Assembly: GCA_035527835.1 (NCBI GenBank)
Contig: DATKZS010000234.1
Location: forward strand, 1-18,930
DNA length: 18,930 nucleotides
DNA from: DATKZS01 sp035527835 [NCBI: bacterium]
Lineage (GTDB): Bacteria; RBG-13-61-14
Reading direction: 5' to 3'
In this document: piece by piece, positions 1 to 7,573 of the stretch
How positions within the stretch are numbered: the first letter of the stretch is position 1
Layout of the letters: the number at the start of each line of letters is the position of its first letter
Made by a program: the position numbers and the translations under genes
The notes under the pieces: model-generated
The model's input: the letters and a program-made list of their open reading frames with translations, nothing else
Told to the model about the DNA's origin: nothing
Database searches by the model: none

Positions 1-108
1 CCCACCCTGGCCGAAATTCGACAACGGCTGCACAAAGGCGCGCACCAAATCTATCCTCGCCATGATTTGCTGAAAAGTTTCCTCAAAGCCAGTGGTCTCT
101 TTTTTTGA
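1..108 (+). CDS. C-terminal tail of an unidentified protein (partial)
   Basis: Frame 1 is open from the first base to TGA at 106-108 and gives 35 residues, beginning PTLAEIRQRL and ending LKASGLFF. The mix of charged and hydrophobic residues and the normal codon choice look like the end of a real gene that starts outside the window. It is followed 45 bases later by the start of the first propeller gene on the same strand. A run of seven T (100-106) covers its last codons, but I see no stem before it, so I do not call a terminator. I do not recognise the family; the fragment is too short to assign a function. Confidence 0.4.
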   Translation, partial: PTLAEIRQRLHKGAHQIYPRHDLLKSFLKASGLFF

Positions 109-153
109 TCCTTTTGTCAACGTATTATGCGAGATTCAGTAAGGGAGGCCGAG

Positions 154-2829
154 ATGAGAATCATGATTAAAGTCGCCTGGCCCATGTTTGCGGCATCCGC
201 GCTTTGCCTCTTCATCCTTACCTGCTCCCGCCATAATGACTCCGTTGAGATCGCCGTGGTTGACGTGCGGGGCGATCTGCCGGCGGTTCTGGGCGGGGCC
301 ACTGCCCCGGGGCTGGAGGCCGAGCTCAAGGTCGCGGGCGGGGCGGCGTATCCGGTGACGCTCAACCCGGACGGGTCGTTAAACTGCTTCATCCCGGGCG
401 TGTTCGCCGGGACCCATACCCTGACCATGTCCTTCTTCATCATGTCCGGCTCCGCCGCGGCCGCCGGCTCCGGCCAGACCAAGCTCGCGCTGGGTGAGGC
501 CCTGATGACCGTGTACCTCGGCCCGGGCCTGAATCACATCATCTTCGACCTCTCATCCCTCACCTTCCCCGACGACGACGGCGACGGCATCTCCAACCTC
601 GACGAGTTCCTCCTGGGCACCGACCCGCTGACCAAGAACATCGTGGAGCAGTACCTGCCGTACGTTAACGTTAACAATGAGTATGGGTGGGGAGTCGAGA
701 TCAATTCCTTGTTTTTCACGTCGGCGGACGATGGCTGGGCCGTGGGCCAGAATTTCGAGGGCTCGGCCGTGATCACGCACTATGTCTCTGGGGCCTGGAT
801 CGTGGTGAATGATCCGGCGCCGGGAATTGAGCGTTGCCTCAACTCGGTGCATTTCCCCGCCGTTGGCGAGGGCTGGGCCGTAGGCAGCTATTTACCAATA
901 CCTGGGAGCTTTCATCATGGACTGATCCTGCATTACAGCGGAGGCCAGTGGTCGGAGGTGGCCGAGCCGGAGGCCGGCAGCGACTTGACGCTTAAATCGG
1001 TGTATTTCCCGTCCGTGGACGAAGGCTGGGCCGTGGGAGTGGATACGCAACATATTAGTAGTTGGTCATATGATCACGCGGTAATGTGGCATTACTCTTC
1101 CGGCGCCTGGTCGGTGGTGGACCTGTCGGGTCTGGGTCTGGAGACCTCGGACCTCAGGTCCGTGCATTTCACGAGCGCCGGCGAGGGATGGGCGGTAGGA
1201 GTTGGCGAGAGTTCGGCTGAACGGTACGTTGATTTCGGGCTCATTCTCCATTATTCCGGCGGCGCCTGGTCCCTGGTGAGCGCTCCGCTGGACATTTACG
1301 ATGATATGGAATTGAATTCCGTGCAATTCACCAGCGCGGACGAGGGCTGGGCCGTGGGCTTGGATTGGTTTTACGGATCCGCGATATTGCACTATTCGCA
1401 GGGCGTCTGGACGGCCGAGGATGTCCCCGCTCTGGGACTGGATGACGGCATGTTGAACTCCGTTTTCTTCCCGACCGATGACGAGGGTTGGGCAGTGGGG
1501 AACGGATGGGATGGCTGGTCTCCGTTCAGCCCGGGGACGGTCCTGCATTATCATGACGGCTCATGGAGCCGGGTCACGCCTCCTTTCATCCAGACTTATC
1601 TTCCTCCCGATGATGGTAACTGGCCGCCAATATATCTTAACGCCGTACACTTCCCCACCGCGGACAAGGGATGGGTCGGAGGCGCGTTCGTGACCTATGA
1701 CAGGTACGGCCAGGAAAGATATAACGACTTGATTATAAAATTTGACGCGGCCGCCTGGACTGCGTCGAGCCCGCTCATTATGGATGGCCATTTCCTGCTC
1801 CGGGAACTGTCATTTCCCGATTTGTCCGATGGATGGGCCGTCGGGTACAGCCCCAGCAATCAGAATGGATTCATCCTTCACTATCAGGACGGAGCCTGGA
1901 AAAATATTGAGCCTCCCTGGGTTGACGCGGATTATTGGTTTTTCAACGGCGTGGAATTCCCCGACCCCAGCCTGGGGTGGGCGGTCGGCGCCAGCTATTT
2001 GGGCTCGGATAGGATGAAGGGCTTGGTTCTCCGTTATGATTCCGGGCTGTGGTCGGAGGACCAGGTCCCGGATGTCGGGTCCTCATACTGGCAGCTTGCC
2101 TCGGCGGACTTCCCCTCAACTGGCCAGGGCTGGGCCGTAGGATACGCTCAGAATGCGTATGTCATGGCGGGCGGAGTCATCTTGAAGTATGAGTCCGGCT
2201 CCTGGTCCAACGTGCCGCCGCCGGACACCGGCTCCAGCACCTGGGCCCTTGCCGGCGTCAGCTTCCCCTCGTCGGACCAGGGCTGGGCCGTGGGATACCA
2301 CTCCAATTCGAGCGGGGACGGCCAGGAGCCGGGGGATCGGGGCATCATGCTGCATTATGACTCGGGGACATGGTCGAACGTGGATCTGCCCGAGGTGGCG
2401 CCGGGTTGGGCCCTGTACAAGGTGGATTTCCCTTCCGTGGACGAGGGCTGGGCCGTGGGGATTGGATGCCAGGACTCTTACTCCGGTTGCGCCGGCGTGA
2501 TCCTCCATTACACGGGAGGCTCCTGGCAAATCGAGCCGGCTCCCGCAGTGCCCGGCGGCGATTGGTACCTGACCAACCTTTCTTTCCCGACTCCTGACGA
2601 GGGATGGGCGGTTGGGGCTTGGGAGTTTAACACTCCTTCTCAGCAAGGCCTGATCCTGCATTACTCCGGCGGGAAATGGCAGGCCGTGAGCGACATCATC
2701 ATGGACCCGCGGCCGTACAAGTGGAGAGTGGATTCGGTGTCCTGTCCTGACCAGGACAATTGCTGGTTCGCGGGAAACGATTACAAGATCATGCAGGGCG
2801 ATGGACTGGGACTGATCTTGAAATATTGA
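154..2829 (+). CDS. Exported, possibly lipid-anchored 14-repeat beta-propeller protein (paralogue 1)
   Basis: 891 residues, function unknown. Start chosen at ATG 154, not the upstream in-frame ATG 127: GGGAGG at 143-148 sits 5 bases before it, and from there the N terminus aligns residue for residue with the next gene. Residues 1-24 form a basic then hydrophobic leader ending ILTC; Cys24 could be a lipobox Cys, but Thr at -1 is atypical. Residues 30-135 are a small domain shared with the neighbour. DDDGDGISNLDE (140-151) is a calcium-loop type motif followed by LLGTDP, as in thrombospondin-type-3-like linkers. From about residue 184 to the end come 14 repeats of roughly 50 residues with GWAVG and ILHY..G.W signatures, similar to BNR/Ycf48-like propellers. 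Fourteen repeats would fit two seven-bladed propellers. It probably acts at the cell surface or in the periplasm, perhaps in binding. The following gene is a tandem paralogue 76 bases downstream. Confidence 0.85.
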   Translation: MRIMIKVAWPMFAASALCLFILTCSRHNDSVEIAVVDVRGDLPAVLGGATAPGLEAELKVAGGAAYPVTLNPDGSLNCFIPGVFAGTHTLTMSFFIMSGSAAAAGSGQTKLALGEALMTVYLGPGLNHIIFDLSSLTFPDDDGDGISNLDEFLLGTDPLTKNIVEQYLPYVNVNNEYGWGVEINSLFFTSADDGWAVGQNFEGSAVITHYVSGAWIVVNDPAPGIERCLNSVHFPAVGEGWAVGSYLPIPGSFHHGLILHYSGGQWSEVAEPEAGSDLTLKSVYFPSVDEGWAVGVDTQHISSWSYDHAVMWHYSSGAWSVVDLSGLGLETSDLRSVHFTSAGEGWAVGVGESSAERYVDFGLILHYSGGAWSLVSAPLDIYDDMELNSVQFTSADEGWAVGLDWFYGSAILHYSQGVWTAEDVPALGLDDGMLNSVFFPTDDEGWAVGNGWDGWSPFSPGTVLHYHDGSWSRVTPPFIQTYLPPDDGNWPPIYLNAVHFPTADKGWVGGAFVTYDRYGQERYNDLIIKFDAAAWTASSPLIMDGHFLLRELSFPDLSDGWAVGYSPSNQNGFILHYQDGAWKNIEPPWVDADYWFFNGVEFPDPSLGWAVGASYLGSDRMKGLVLRYDSGLWSEDQVPDVGSSYWQLASADFPSTGQGWAVGYAQNAYVMAGGVILKYESGSWSNVPPPDTGSSTWALAGVSFPSSDQGWAVGYHSNSSGDGQEPGDRGIMLHYDSGTWSNVDLPEVAPGWALYKVDFPSVDEGWAVGIGCQDSYSGCAGVILHYTGGSWQIEPAPAVPGGDWYLTNLSFPTPDEGWAVGAWEFNTPSQQGLILHYSGGKWQAVSDIIMDPRPYKWRVDSVSCPDQDNCWFAGNDYKIMQGDGLGLILKY
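238..663 (+). repeat. Near-identical 5' segment shared by the two propeller genes (copy 1)
   Basis: This stretch encodes the small N-terminal domain and the calcium loop. It matches 2990-3412 almost base for base, including synonymous positions; bases 352-436 are identical to 3104-3188 over 85 positions. There is one codon of length difference. The downstream propeller halves are far more diverged. This is consistent with a tandem duplication whose 5' part is young or has been homogenised by gene conversion. Confidence 0.85.
703..2826 (+). repeat. 14 tandem GWAVG propeller repeats (paralogue 1)
   Basis: Coding tandem repeat. Consensus per unit: S V .F P S . D E G W A V G, a variable loop of 5-20 residues, then I L H Y . 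. G . W S . V, then a variable linker. I count 14 units. Unit 7 is degenerate (GWVGG, with IIKF in place of ILHY), and unit 14 reads SCPDQDNCWFAG and ends in ILKY at the stop. At DNA level the GGCTGGGCCGTGGG core recurs with small changes, so recombination between units is possible. A seven-blade fold pair is inferred from the count, not shown. Confidence 0.85.
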
Positions 2830-2905
2830 CGGTTTCCCTGAAAATTTCATCAGTGTCGGGGGACGGTTCGGGAATTATTCAGTCGCATGAAAAAAGGAGG
2901 CTCCG

Positions 2906-5578
2906 ATGAAAAGGCTGATTCAAGTCGCATGGCCCGTGTTATTGGGCCCGATCATCTGCCTGTCCGTCCTGACCTGCTCCTGCCACGACGACTCCGTTGA
3001 GATCGCCGTGGTTGACGTGCGGGGCGATCTGCCGGCGGCGCTGGGCGGGGCCACTGCCCCGGGGCTCATGGCCGAGCTTCGGGTCGCGGGCGGGGCGGCG
3101 TACCCGGTGACGCTCAACCCGGACGGGTCGTTAAACTGCTTCATCCCGGGCGTGTTCGCCGGGACCCATACCCTGACCATGTCCTTCTCTATTCCCTACG
3201 GCCCGGCCGCCGCCGGCTCCGGCCAGACCAAGCTCGCGCTGGGACAGGCCTCCATGACCGTGTACCTCGGCCCCGGCATGAATCACATCATCTTCGACCT
3301 CTCATCCCTCACCTTCCCCGATGACGACGGCGACGGCATCTCCAACCTCGAAGAGCTCCTCTTGGGCACCGACCCGCTCACCAAAAACATCGTGGAGCAG
3401 TATCTCCCGTACCTTTACAGCTATGAGGGCATCGAGATCAGGTCATTATTTTTCACGTCCGAAGATGATGGCTGGGCCGTGGGCTATAATTATGATCCCG
3501 CACCCGGCGTCATCCTGCACTATCAATCCGGCGGCTGGAGAGTGGTGGACGTTCCGGGAATCGGCGACGATTGGGCCTTGGAGTCCGTCCATTTCCCCGC
3601 CGCCGACGATGGCTGGGCCGTGGGAGGGAAACAGGGCTTGGGATTGATCCTGCACTACCAGAACGGCCAGTGGTCGGAGGTCGCGCCGCCCGATGTGGAC
3701 GGCAGTTGGTGGCCCCTGTACTCGGTGAACTTCCCGTCGGTTGATGAAGGCTGGGCCGTGGGCCAGGATCCCGATCATGGCCTGCCGGTGATGTTGCATT
3801 ACAGCTCCGGCTCGTGGAGCAAGGTGGATCTGTCGGGGTTCGGCCTTGTCTATTTCAGCCTTACATCGGTGTATTTCACGGGCACGGACGAGGGATGGGC
3901 GGTCGGACATGGCAATCAATATGTGGAGGCCATTGATCAGAATGTTTATTTCGGGGTTGTTCTGCATTATTCCGAGGGCACCTGGACGCTGGCGAGCGCT
4001 CCGGCTGGTGATTTCGATGACACGCGCTTGTTTTCGGTGCATTTCCCCGCCGCGGATGAGGGATGGGCCGCTGGGGTGGATGAGAATTTCTGGGAGCCGG
4101 TGATTTTCCATTACTCCCAGGGCGCATGGTCCAAAGAGGACCTTACAGGAACAGACGTTTTCTCCGGCTCCGTCTACTCAATTTATTTCCCAAGCCAGGA
4201 TGAGGGATGGGCGGCGGGGAAGTCGGGGGGTCCTCTCGATGGGGGATTGATCCTCCATTATCAAAACGGGGCCTGGACCAAGGCCGTCCATCCCTCGGTC
4301 CAGGTCAATGGCCCACCGAATGAAGAGGAATGGCCGCCCACTACGCTCTATTCCGTTCATTTCCCCACAACGGACCGGGGATGGTTCGGGGGAACATTCT
4401 ACTACCAGGATAAGTGGGGGGATGATAAGCAGAAAGAGATGGTCCTGAGCTACGACGCCGGGACCTGGTCCGCCGCGAGCCCCATTTATATGAACCGGGA
4501 GTTAAGAATAGCGGACGTTTCTTTCCCCAGCCCCGGCGAGGCCTGGGCCGTCGGCATGGAACAGGGCGGTGAGATTCTTCATTATCAGGATGGCGCTTGG
4601 TCCAATGTGGAGCCTTACGTGGTTGATTGGGGCTGGAGTCCTTGCTCGTCTTGCGGCGCTAATTGTATCACCTGCAAACCGTGGCGTTTGAACGCCGTGG
4701 ATTTCTTTTCAACTTCCTTGGGATGGGCGGTCGGACAACGCTACGACGCCACTCATAACGTTGGCGCGATCCTTCATTACGATTCCGGGGCCTGGGCGCC
4801 GGAGCCGGTTCCGGACCTGGGGCCGAACAGTTGGGGCCTTTACGACGTGAACTTCCCGGCGGCTGACCAGGGCTGGGCCGTGGGCACATATTCCGATGGA
4901 ACCAATTTGAGTCATGGGGTCATCCTGAATTATCAATCGGGCACATGGGTCAGCGTGTCGGCGCCAGATACCGGATCAACAAGTTGGTGGTTGCGAAGAG
5001 TGCAGTTCCCGTCCCCGGACCAGGGCTGGGCCGTGGGCGTGCATTGCGGTCCCAACGGCATGTGCGATGGAGCGCCCGAAGACCGGGGGATTCTGCTGCA
5101 TTATGACTCAGGGGTGTGGTCGAACGTGACGCTTCCCGACCCGGCGCCGGGATGGTACTTGAGCTCCGTTAGCTTCCCTGCGGAGGACGAGGGCTGGGCC
5201 GTGGGCATGGCCTGCCCGAACTGGTACAGCGAATGTAACGGCATCATCTACCATTATGCCGGCGGCTCCTGGCAGCTTGATCCAACGCCCGCGATAGGCA
5301 GCAGCGTTTGGGGCCTTAACGACGTTTTCTTCCCAGCCGCGAACGAGGGCTGGGCGGTTGGGGTATCTGATTGGGGTAGTCAGTCCAGCCATGGCGTGGT
5401 CCTGCATTATTGGGGAGGGCAGTGGCAGGTATTCGATGATTTAATCATGGACCCGCGGGATATGTGGTGGACCCTGAACTCTGTGTCCTGCGCGGACCAG
5501 GACCATTGCCTCTTCGCGGGCATCGAAGTCACCAACCTATCTCCAATTAATTACAAGGGACTGATCTTGAAATATTGA
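2906..5578 (+). CDS. Exported, possibly lipid-anchored 14-repeat beta-propeller protein (paralogue 2)
   Basis: 890 residues, tandem paralogue of the preceding gene. ATG 2906 has AGGAGG at 2895-2900, 5 bases upstream. The leader ends VLTCSC, so Cys24 again follows Leu-Thr, with a second Cys at 26. Residues 30-135 are nearly identical to paralogue 1, then DDDGDGISNLEE as the calcium loop. From about residue 179 there are 14 repeats in the same order and register, including a degenerate unit 7 (GWFGG) and a Cys-bearing last unit (SCADQDHCLFAG). Unique to this copy is an insert between units 8 and 9 with CX2CX3CX2C (Cys580, 583, 587, 590). The function is unknown; a surface or periplasmic binding role is inferred from the propeller fold and export signal. 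No promoter is visible in the 76-base gap before it, so the two genes are probably cotranscribed. A hairpin terminator follows at 5607. Confidence 0.85.
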   Translation: MKRLIQVAWPVLLGPIICLSVLTCSCHDDSVEIAVVDVRGDLPAALGGATAPGLMAELRVAGGAAYPVTLNPDGSLNCFIPGVFAGTHTLTMSFSIPYGPAAAGSGQTKLALGQASMTVYLGPGMNHIIFDLSSLTFPDDDGDGISNLEELLLGTDPLTKNIVEQYLPYLYSYEGIEIRSLFFTSEDDGWAVGYNYDPAPGVILHYQSGGWRVVDVPGIGDDWALESVHFPAADDGWAVGGKQGLGLILHYQNGQWSEVAPPDVDGSWWPLYSVNFPSVDEGWAVGQDPDHGLPVMLHYSSGSWSKVDLSGFGLVYFSLTSVYFTGTDEGWAVGHGNQYVEAIDQNVYFGVVLHYSEGTWTLASAPAGDFDDTRLFSVHFPAADEGWAAGVDENFWEPVIFHYSQGAWSKEDLTGTDVFSGSVYSIYFPSQDEGWAAGKSGGPLDGGLILHYQNGAWTKAVHPSVQVNGPPNEEEWPPTTLYSVHFPTTDRGWFGGTFYYQDKWGDDKQKEMVLSYDAGTWSAASPIYMNRELRIADVSFPSPGEAWAVGMEQGGEILHYQDGAWSNVEPYVVDWGWSPCSSCGANCITCKPWRLNAVDFFSTSLGWAVGQRYDATHNVGAILHYDSGAWAPEPVPDLGPNSWGLYDVNFPAADQGWAVGTYSDGTNLSHGVILNYQSGTWVSVSAPDTGSTSWWLRRVQFPSPDQGWAVGVHCGPNGMCDGAPEDRGILLHYDSGVWSNVTLPDPAPGWYLSSVSFPAEDEGWAVGMACPNWYSECNGIIYHYAGGSWQLDPTPAIGSSVWGLNDVFFPAANEGWAVGVSDWGSQSSHGVVLHYWGGQWQVFDDLIMDPRDMWWTLNSVSCADQDHCLFAGIEVTNLSPINYKGLILKY
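2990..3412 (+). repeat. Near-identical 5' segment shared by the two propeller genes (copy 2)
   Basis: Second copy of the block at 238-663. Identity is high even at third codon positions, with scattered differences at the linker after MSF and at a few codons, whereas the blade-encoding DNA after about 3413 differs widely from copy 1. Confidence 0.85.
3440..5575 (+). repeat. 14 tandem GWAVG propeller repeats (paralogue 2)
   Basis: Same repeat class as in paralogue 1, again 14 units, each about 50 residues. Units 5 and 6 read GWAAG, unit 7 GWFGG, unit 8 AWAVG, unit 14 CLFAG. Units correspond one to one with those of paralogue 1, so the repeat number predates the gene duplication or has been held constant since. 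Confidence 0.85.
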
Positions 5579-5606
5579 GCGCTTCCCAGATATGGGCATC
5601 GGCAAA

Positions 5607-5636
5607 CAGGGCCGGGGCGTCCCGGCCCTGGCTTTT
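5607..5636. terminator. Hairpin terminator between convergent genes
   Basis: A perfect 10-bp stem: CAGGGCCGGG (5607-5616), loop GCGT, CCCGGCCCTG (5621-5630). On the plus strand it is followed by GCTTTTC, a short T run, which suits termination of the propeller gene ending at 5578. It lies 12 bases beyond the end of the leftward gene (5648). On the minus strand the hairpin is followed by TTTGCC, so it may weakly serve both directions. Confidence 0.75.
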
Positions 5637-5647
5637 CGCGCTCCCGC

Positions 5648-5926
5648 TCACTTCATCCCGATCGAGAACATTCGCTCCAGGTCGAACTTGGAGAAGGCCT
5701 CGAAGGCGATCAAGGTGGTGGTCTTTTCGATGCCGTCGAGCTTGAGCATCTTCTTGGTGACCAGGTCCGCGAGCTGGTCGTTCTCTTGCACGCGGATGAT
5801 CGCGGCCACGTCGTAAGGCCCGGCCACTGAGTACACCTCCGCCACCCCGTCCAGTCCCACCAGCGCCTGCACCGTCTCCGGGATCTTGTCACGTTTCGCG
5901 TTGATCAATACGATTGCGTTGACCAT
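5648..5926 (-). CDS. Stand-alone RAM domain (Lrp/AsnC effector-binding) protein
   Basis: 92 residues. The sequence matches the ligand-binding RAM domain of Lrp/AsnC regulators: an N-terminal strand (NAIVLINA), a helix (IPETVQALVGL), VAEVYSVAGPYDVAAIIRV with the typical GxYD turn (residues 36-39), a helix (LADLVTKKMLKLDGIEKT) and a final strand TTTLIAFEAF. There is no helix-turn-helix, so it cannot bind DNA by itself in the usual way; such proteins are thought to bind amino acids or modulate partner regulators. ATG 5926 is preceded by AGGAGG (minus strand, 5932-5937) with 5 bases between. It lies 63 bases downstream of the acyl-CoA synthetase alpha gene on the same strand and is probably in its operon, across a palindromic element. 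The ligand is unknown. Confidence 0.85.
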   Translation of the reverse strand: MVNAIVLINAKRDKIPETVQALVGLDGVAEVYSVAGPYDVAAIIRVQENDQLADLVTKKMLKLDGIEKTTTLIAFEAFSKFDLERMFSIGMK

Positions 5927-5939
5927 GTTCCCCTCCTAT

Positions 5940-5994
5940 GGTAGGCGGGGCACTCTTGCCCCGCATGCAGCCGGACAAGAGTGTCCGGCCTACC
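5940..5994. repeat. Paired palindromic element (REP/BIME-like)
   Basis: Two perfect 8-bp stem, 4-base loop hairpins lie side by side: GCGGGGCA-ctct-TGCCCCGC (5945-5964) and GCCGGACA-agag-TGTCCGGC (5970-5989), separated by ATGCA. They are enclosed by outer arms GGTAG (5940-5944) and CTACC (5990-5994). The cores CACTCTTG and CAAGAGTG are reverse complements, while the stem bases differ but still pair. This is the plan of two inverted REP units. It lies between the RAM gene and the synthetase gene, and its right arm supplies the synthetase stop codon. It might act as an mRNA-stabilising or attenuating structure in that operon. Confidence 0.7.
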
Positions 5995-7456
5995 GCCTGC
6001 GCCGGTAATAATCGGCAACCCTCCTCAATACCGAGAACGCCTGTAATCCATTATCGAACACCGGTATCCCGTTGGCCGTGAAATGGCTCCTTGCCTCCCA
6101 TCGTCCGAGCTCCATGTCCCAGTGCTCGGGGTCCGAGGCGATGTCCAAGAGGACCATGATGAGCGGCTTGCCGGTCCGCTCCCTGATCTCCCGAGCCTTG
6201 TTCGTGAGCGCGGTGTGGTACTCGAGCTTGAACTCCTGGTTGCCGGTCATCTTCCTGACCTCGCGCACCGAGTTCAAGAGGTAGAACATCATCTGGTACT
6301 TGACCAGGAAGTGGACGTCGTCGCGCGCCGCGAGCATCTCCATGATCGGGTTCACCACGGTCGGAGACATCACCGGGTTGGCCAGGTCCACCGGGTTCGC
6401 GCCCTTGCCGCCGGCCGGGGGCAGCAGGGCCTGGATGCGGGCCGCGGTCGCGTCATCGAGCGGCGGCACCGGGAACCCGTAAGCCGAGGCCGCGTCCAGC
6501 CCGTCCACCGTGCGCAGGCCGCCGCCCGCCAAAATGCCCGCGCCCCCGCCGGTGAAGCCTTCGAGGCAGTTGAACGCCATCAGCAGCTCGACCAGGTCTT
6601 TCAAGTCTCGCGCCGCCACCGCGCCCGCGCTCCGGATCGCCGCTTCCCACGCCACCCTGGTCCCCGCCATCGAGCCCGTGTGCCCGAGCGTGCCCCGATA
6701 GCCCTGCTCCGAGAGCCCGCCCTTGAGTATTATCACCGGCTTCTTCGCCGCGCACGACTTCAGCGCCTCGAAAAAATCCCGGCCGTCGTCCACGCCTTCG
6801 AGGTACGCGCCCACGATCTTCGTCTTCGGGTCCGCCTCGAAGTAGGAGAGCATCTCCGCCGCGGCCAAGTCGCAGCCGTTGCCGTAGCTCACCGCCACGG
6901 AAAAATGCACGCCGCGGCCCCGCGCCATGTACGCCGCGTCGCACGTCCCGCCCCCGCTCTGCGAGATGAAGCCCACCGGACCGGGCTCACGCGAAAACTC
7001 GCCACCCGGCATCAGCGTCAGCCCCGCCTCCGGAGTGTACACCCCGAAGCAGTTCGGCCCGATCAGCTTGAGCCCTCCCGCCCGCGCCGTCCGCGTAAGC
7101 TCGCGCTCCAGCGCCGCACCCTCCGGCCCGGACTCCCGAAAACCCGCCGTCAGAATCTCCGCGCCCTTCACGCCCTTCTTCACGCACGCCTTGACCGCGT
7201 CCATCACCTGCTCGGCCGGCACCGTGAGCACCGCGAAGTCAACCGGCCCCGGGACCGCATCGAGCGACGCATACGCCGGAAGACCCATGATCGTGCCCGC
7301 CTTCGGGTTCACCGGATAAAGCCTCGCCTTGCAGCCGAAGCCCAGGAGCGCCCGCAGCAACATGCCGCCGAACTTCATCACGTTGTCCGACGCCCCGATC
7401 ACCGCCACCGTCTCCGGGTAAAAAATCCGCCGGTACTGTGCGACATCAACAACCAT
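5990..7456 (-). CDS. Acyl/acetyl-CoA synthetase (ADP-forming), alpha subunit
   Basis: 488 residues, close to the usual length for a separate alpha subunit of NDP-forming acyl-CoA synthetases, which convert acyl-CoA + ADP + Pi to acid + CoA + ATP (reversible). A Rossmann-like CoA-binding domain covers residues 8-140 (VAVIGASDN, ARLYPVNPKAG, LIGPNCFGVYTP). The succinyl-CoA-ligase-like domain follows (FISQSGG at 164-169, AYLEG with Glu220). The phospho-accepting His is His259 in GTLGHTGS; known ACD enzymes use His257 and Glu218. A third domain carries ANPVDL. No ATP-grasp (beta) domain is present here, so a partner must be encoded elsewhere. ATG 7456 has AGGA and AGAGG upstream (minus strand, 7461-7470). 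It is probably driven by the TTGTCA/TATAAT promoter at 7574-7601 and cotranscribed with the RAM gene. The substrate acid cannot be told from sequence. Confidence 0.88.
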   Translation of the reverse strand: MVVDVAQYRRIFYPETVAVIGASDNVMKFGGMLLRALLGFGCKARLYPVNPKAGTIMGLPAYASLDAVPGPVDFAVLTVPAEQVMDAVKACVKKGVKGAEILTAGFRESGPEGAALERELTRTARAGGLKLIGPNCFGVYTPEAGLTLMPGGEFSREPGPVGFISQSGGGTCDAAYMARGRGVHFSVAVSYGNGCDLAAAEMLSYFEADPKTKIVGAYLEGVDDGRDFFEALKSCAAKKPVIILKGGLSEQGYRGTLGHTGSMAGTRVAWEAAIRSAGAVAARDLKDLVELLMAFNCLEGFTGGGAGILAGGGLRTVDGLDAASAYGFPVPPLDDATAARIQALLPPAGGKGANPVDLANPVMSPTVVNPIMEMLAARDDVHFLVKYQMMFYLLNSVREVRKMTGNQEFKLEYHTALTNKAREIRERTGKPLIMVLLDIASDPEHWDMELGRWEARSHFTANGIPVFDNGLQAFSVLRRVADYYRRRR

Positions 7457-7514
7457 CTTTTCCTACCTCTTGCCAAACAATTCTACCAACAATCCATCCC
7501 TCCTCAAACCCCGC

Positions 7515-7543
7515 TTTATTCCCGCCTCCGACTTTGTTATGAT
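7515..7543 (+). promoter_or_regulatory. Possible promoter for the glycosidase gene
   Basis: TATGAT at 7538-7543, in the context TTTGTTATGATC, resembles the TTTGTTATAATC of the clear promoter at 13166-13193. The -35 (TTTATT, 7515-7520, 17-base spacer) is weak. It would give a leader of about 45 bases. TTGAAG-17-TATTAT (7550-7578) is an alternative, but its start would fall in the ribosome site. Confidence 0.35.
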
Positions 7544-7573
7544 CCGTCCTTGAAGGATTCGCCTCCACTCATT

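Noticed and set aside
2116-2850. Minus-strand frames with repeated 'HGPALV' words across the propeller genes
   Set aside because: They are the reverse reading of the GWAVG repeats, hence their periodicity; not independent proteins.
703-5575. Regular short repeats that could suggest a CRISPR array
   Set aside because: The period is about 150 bases, in frame with protein repeats, and the copies are degenerate. No array of 20-40-base repeats with unique spacers exists in the window.
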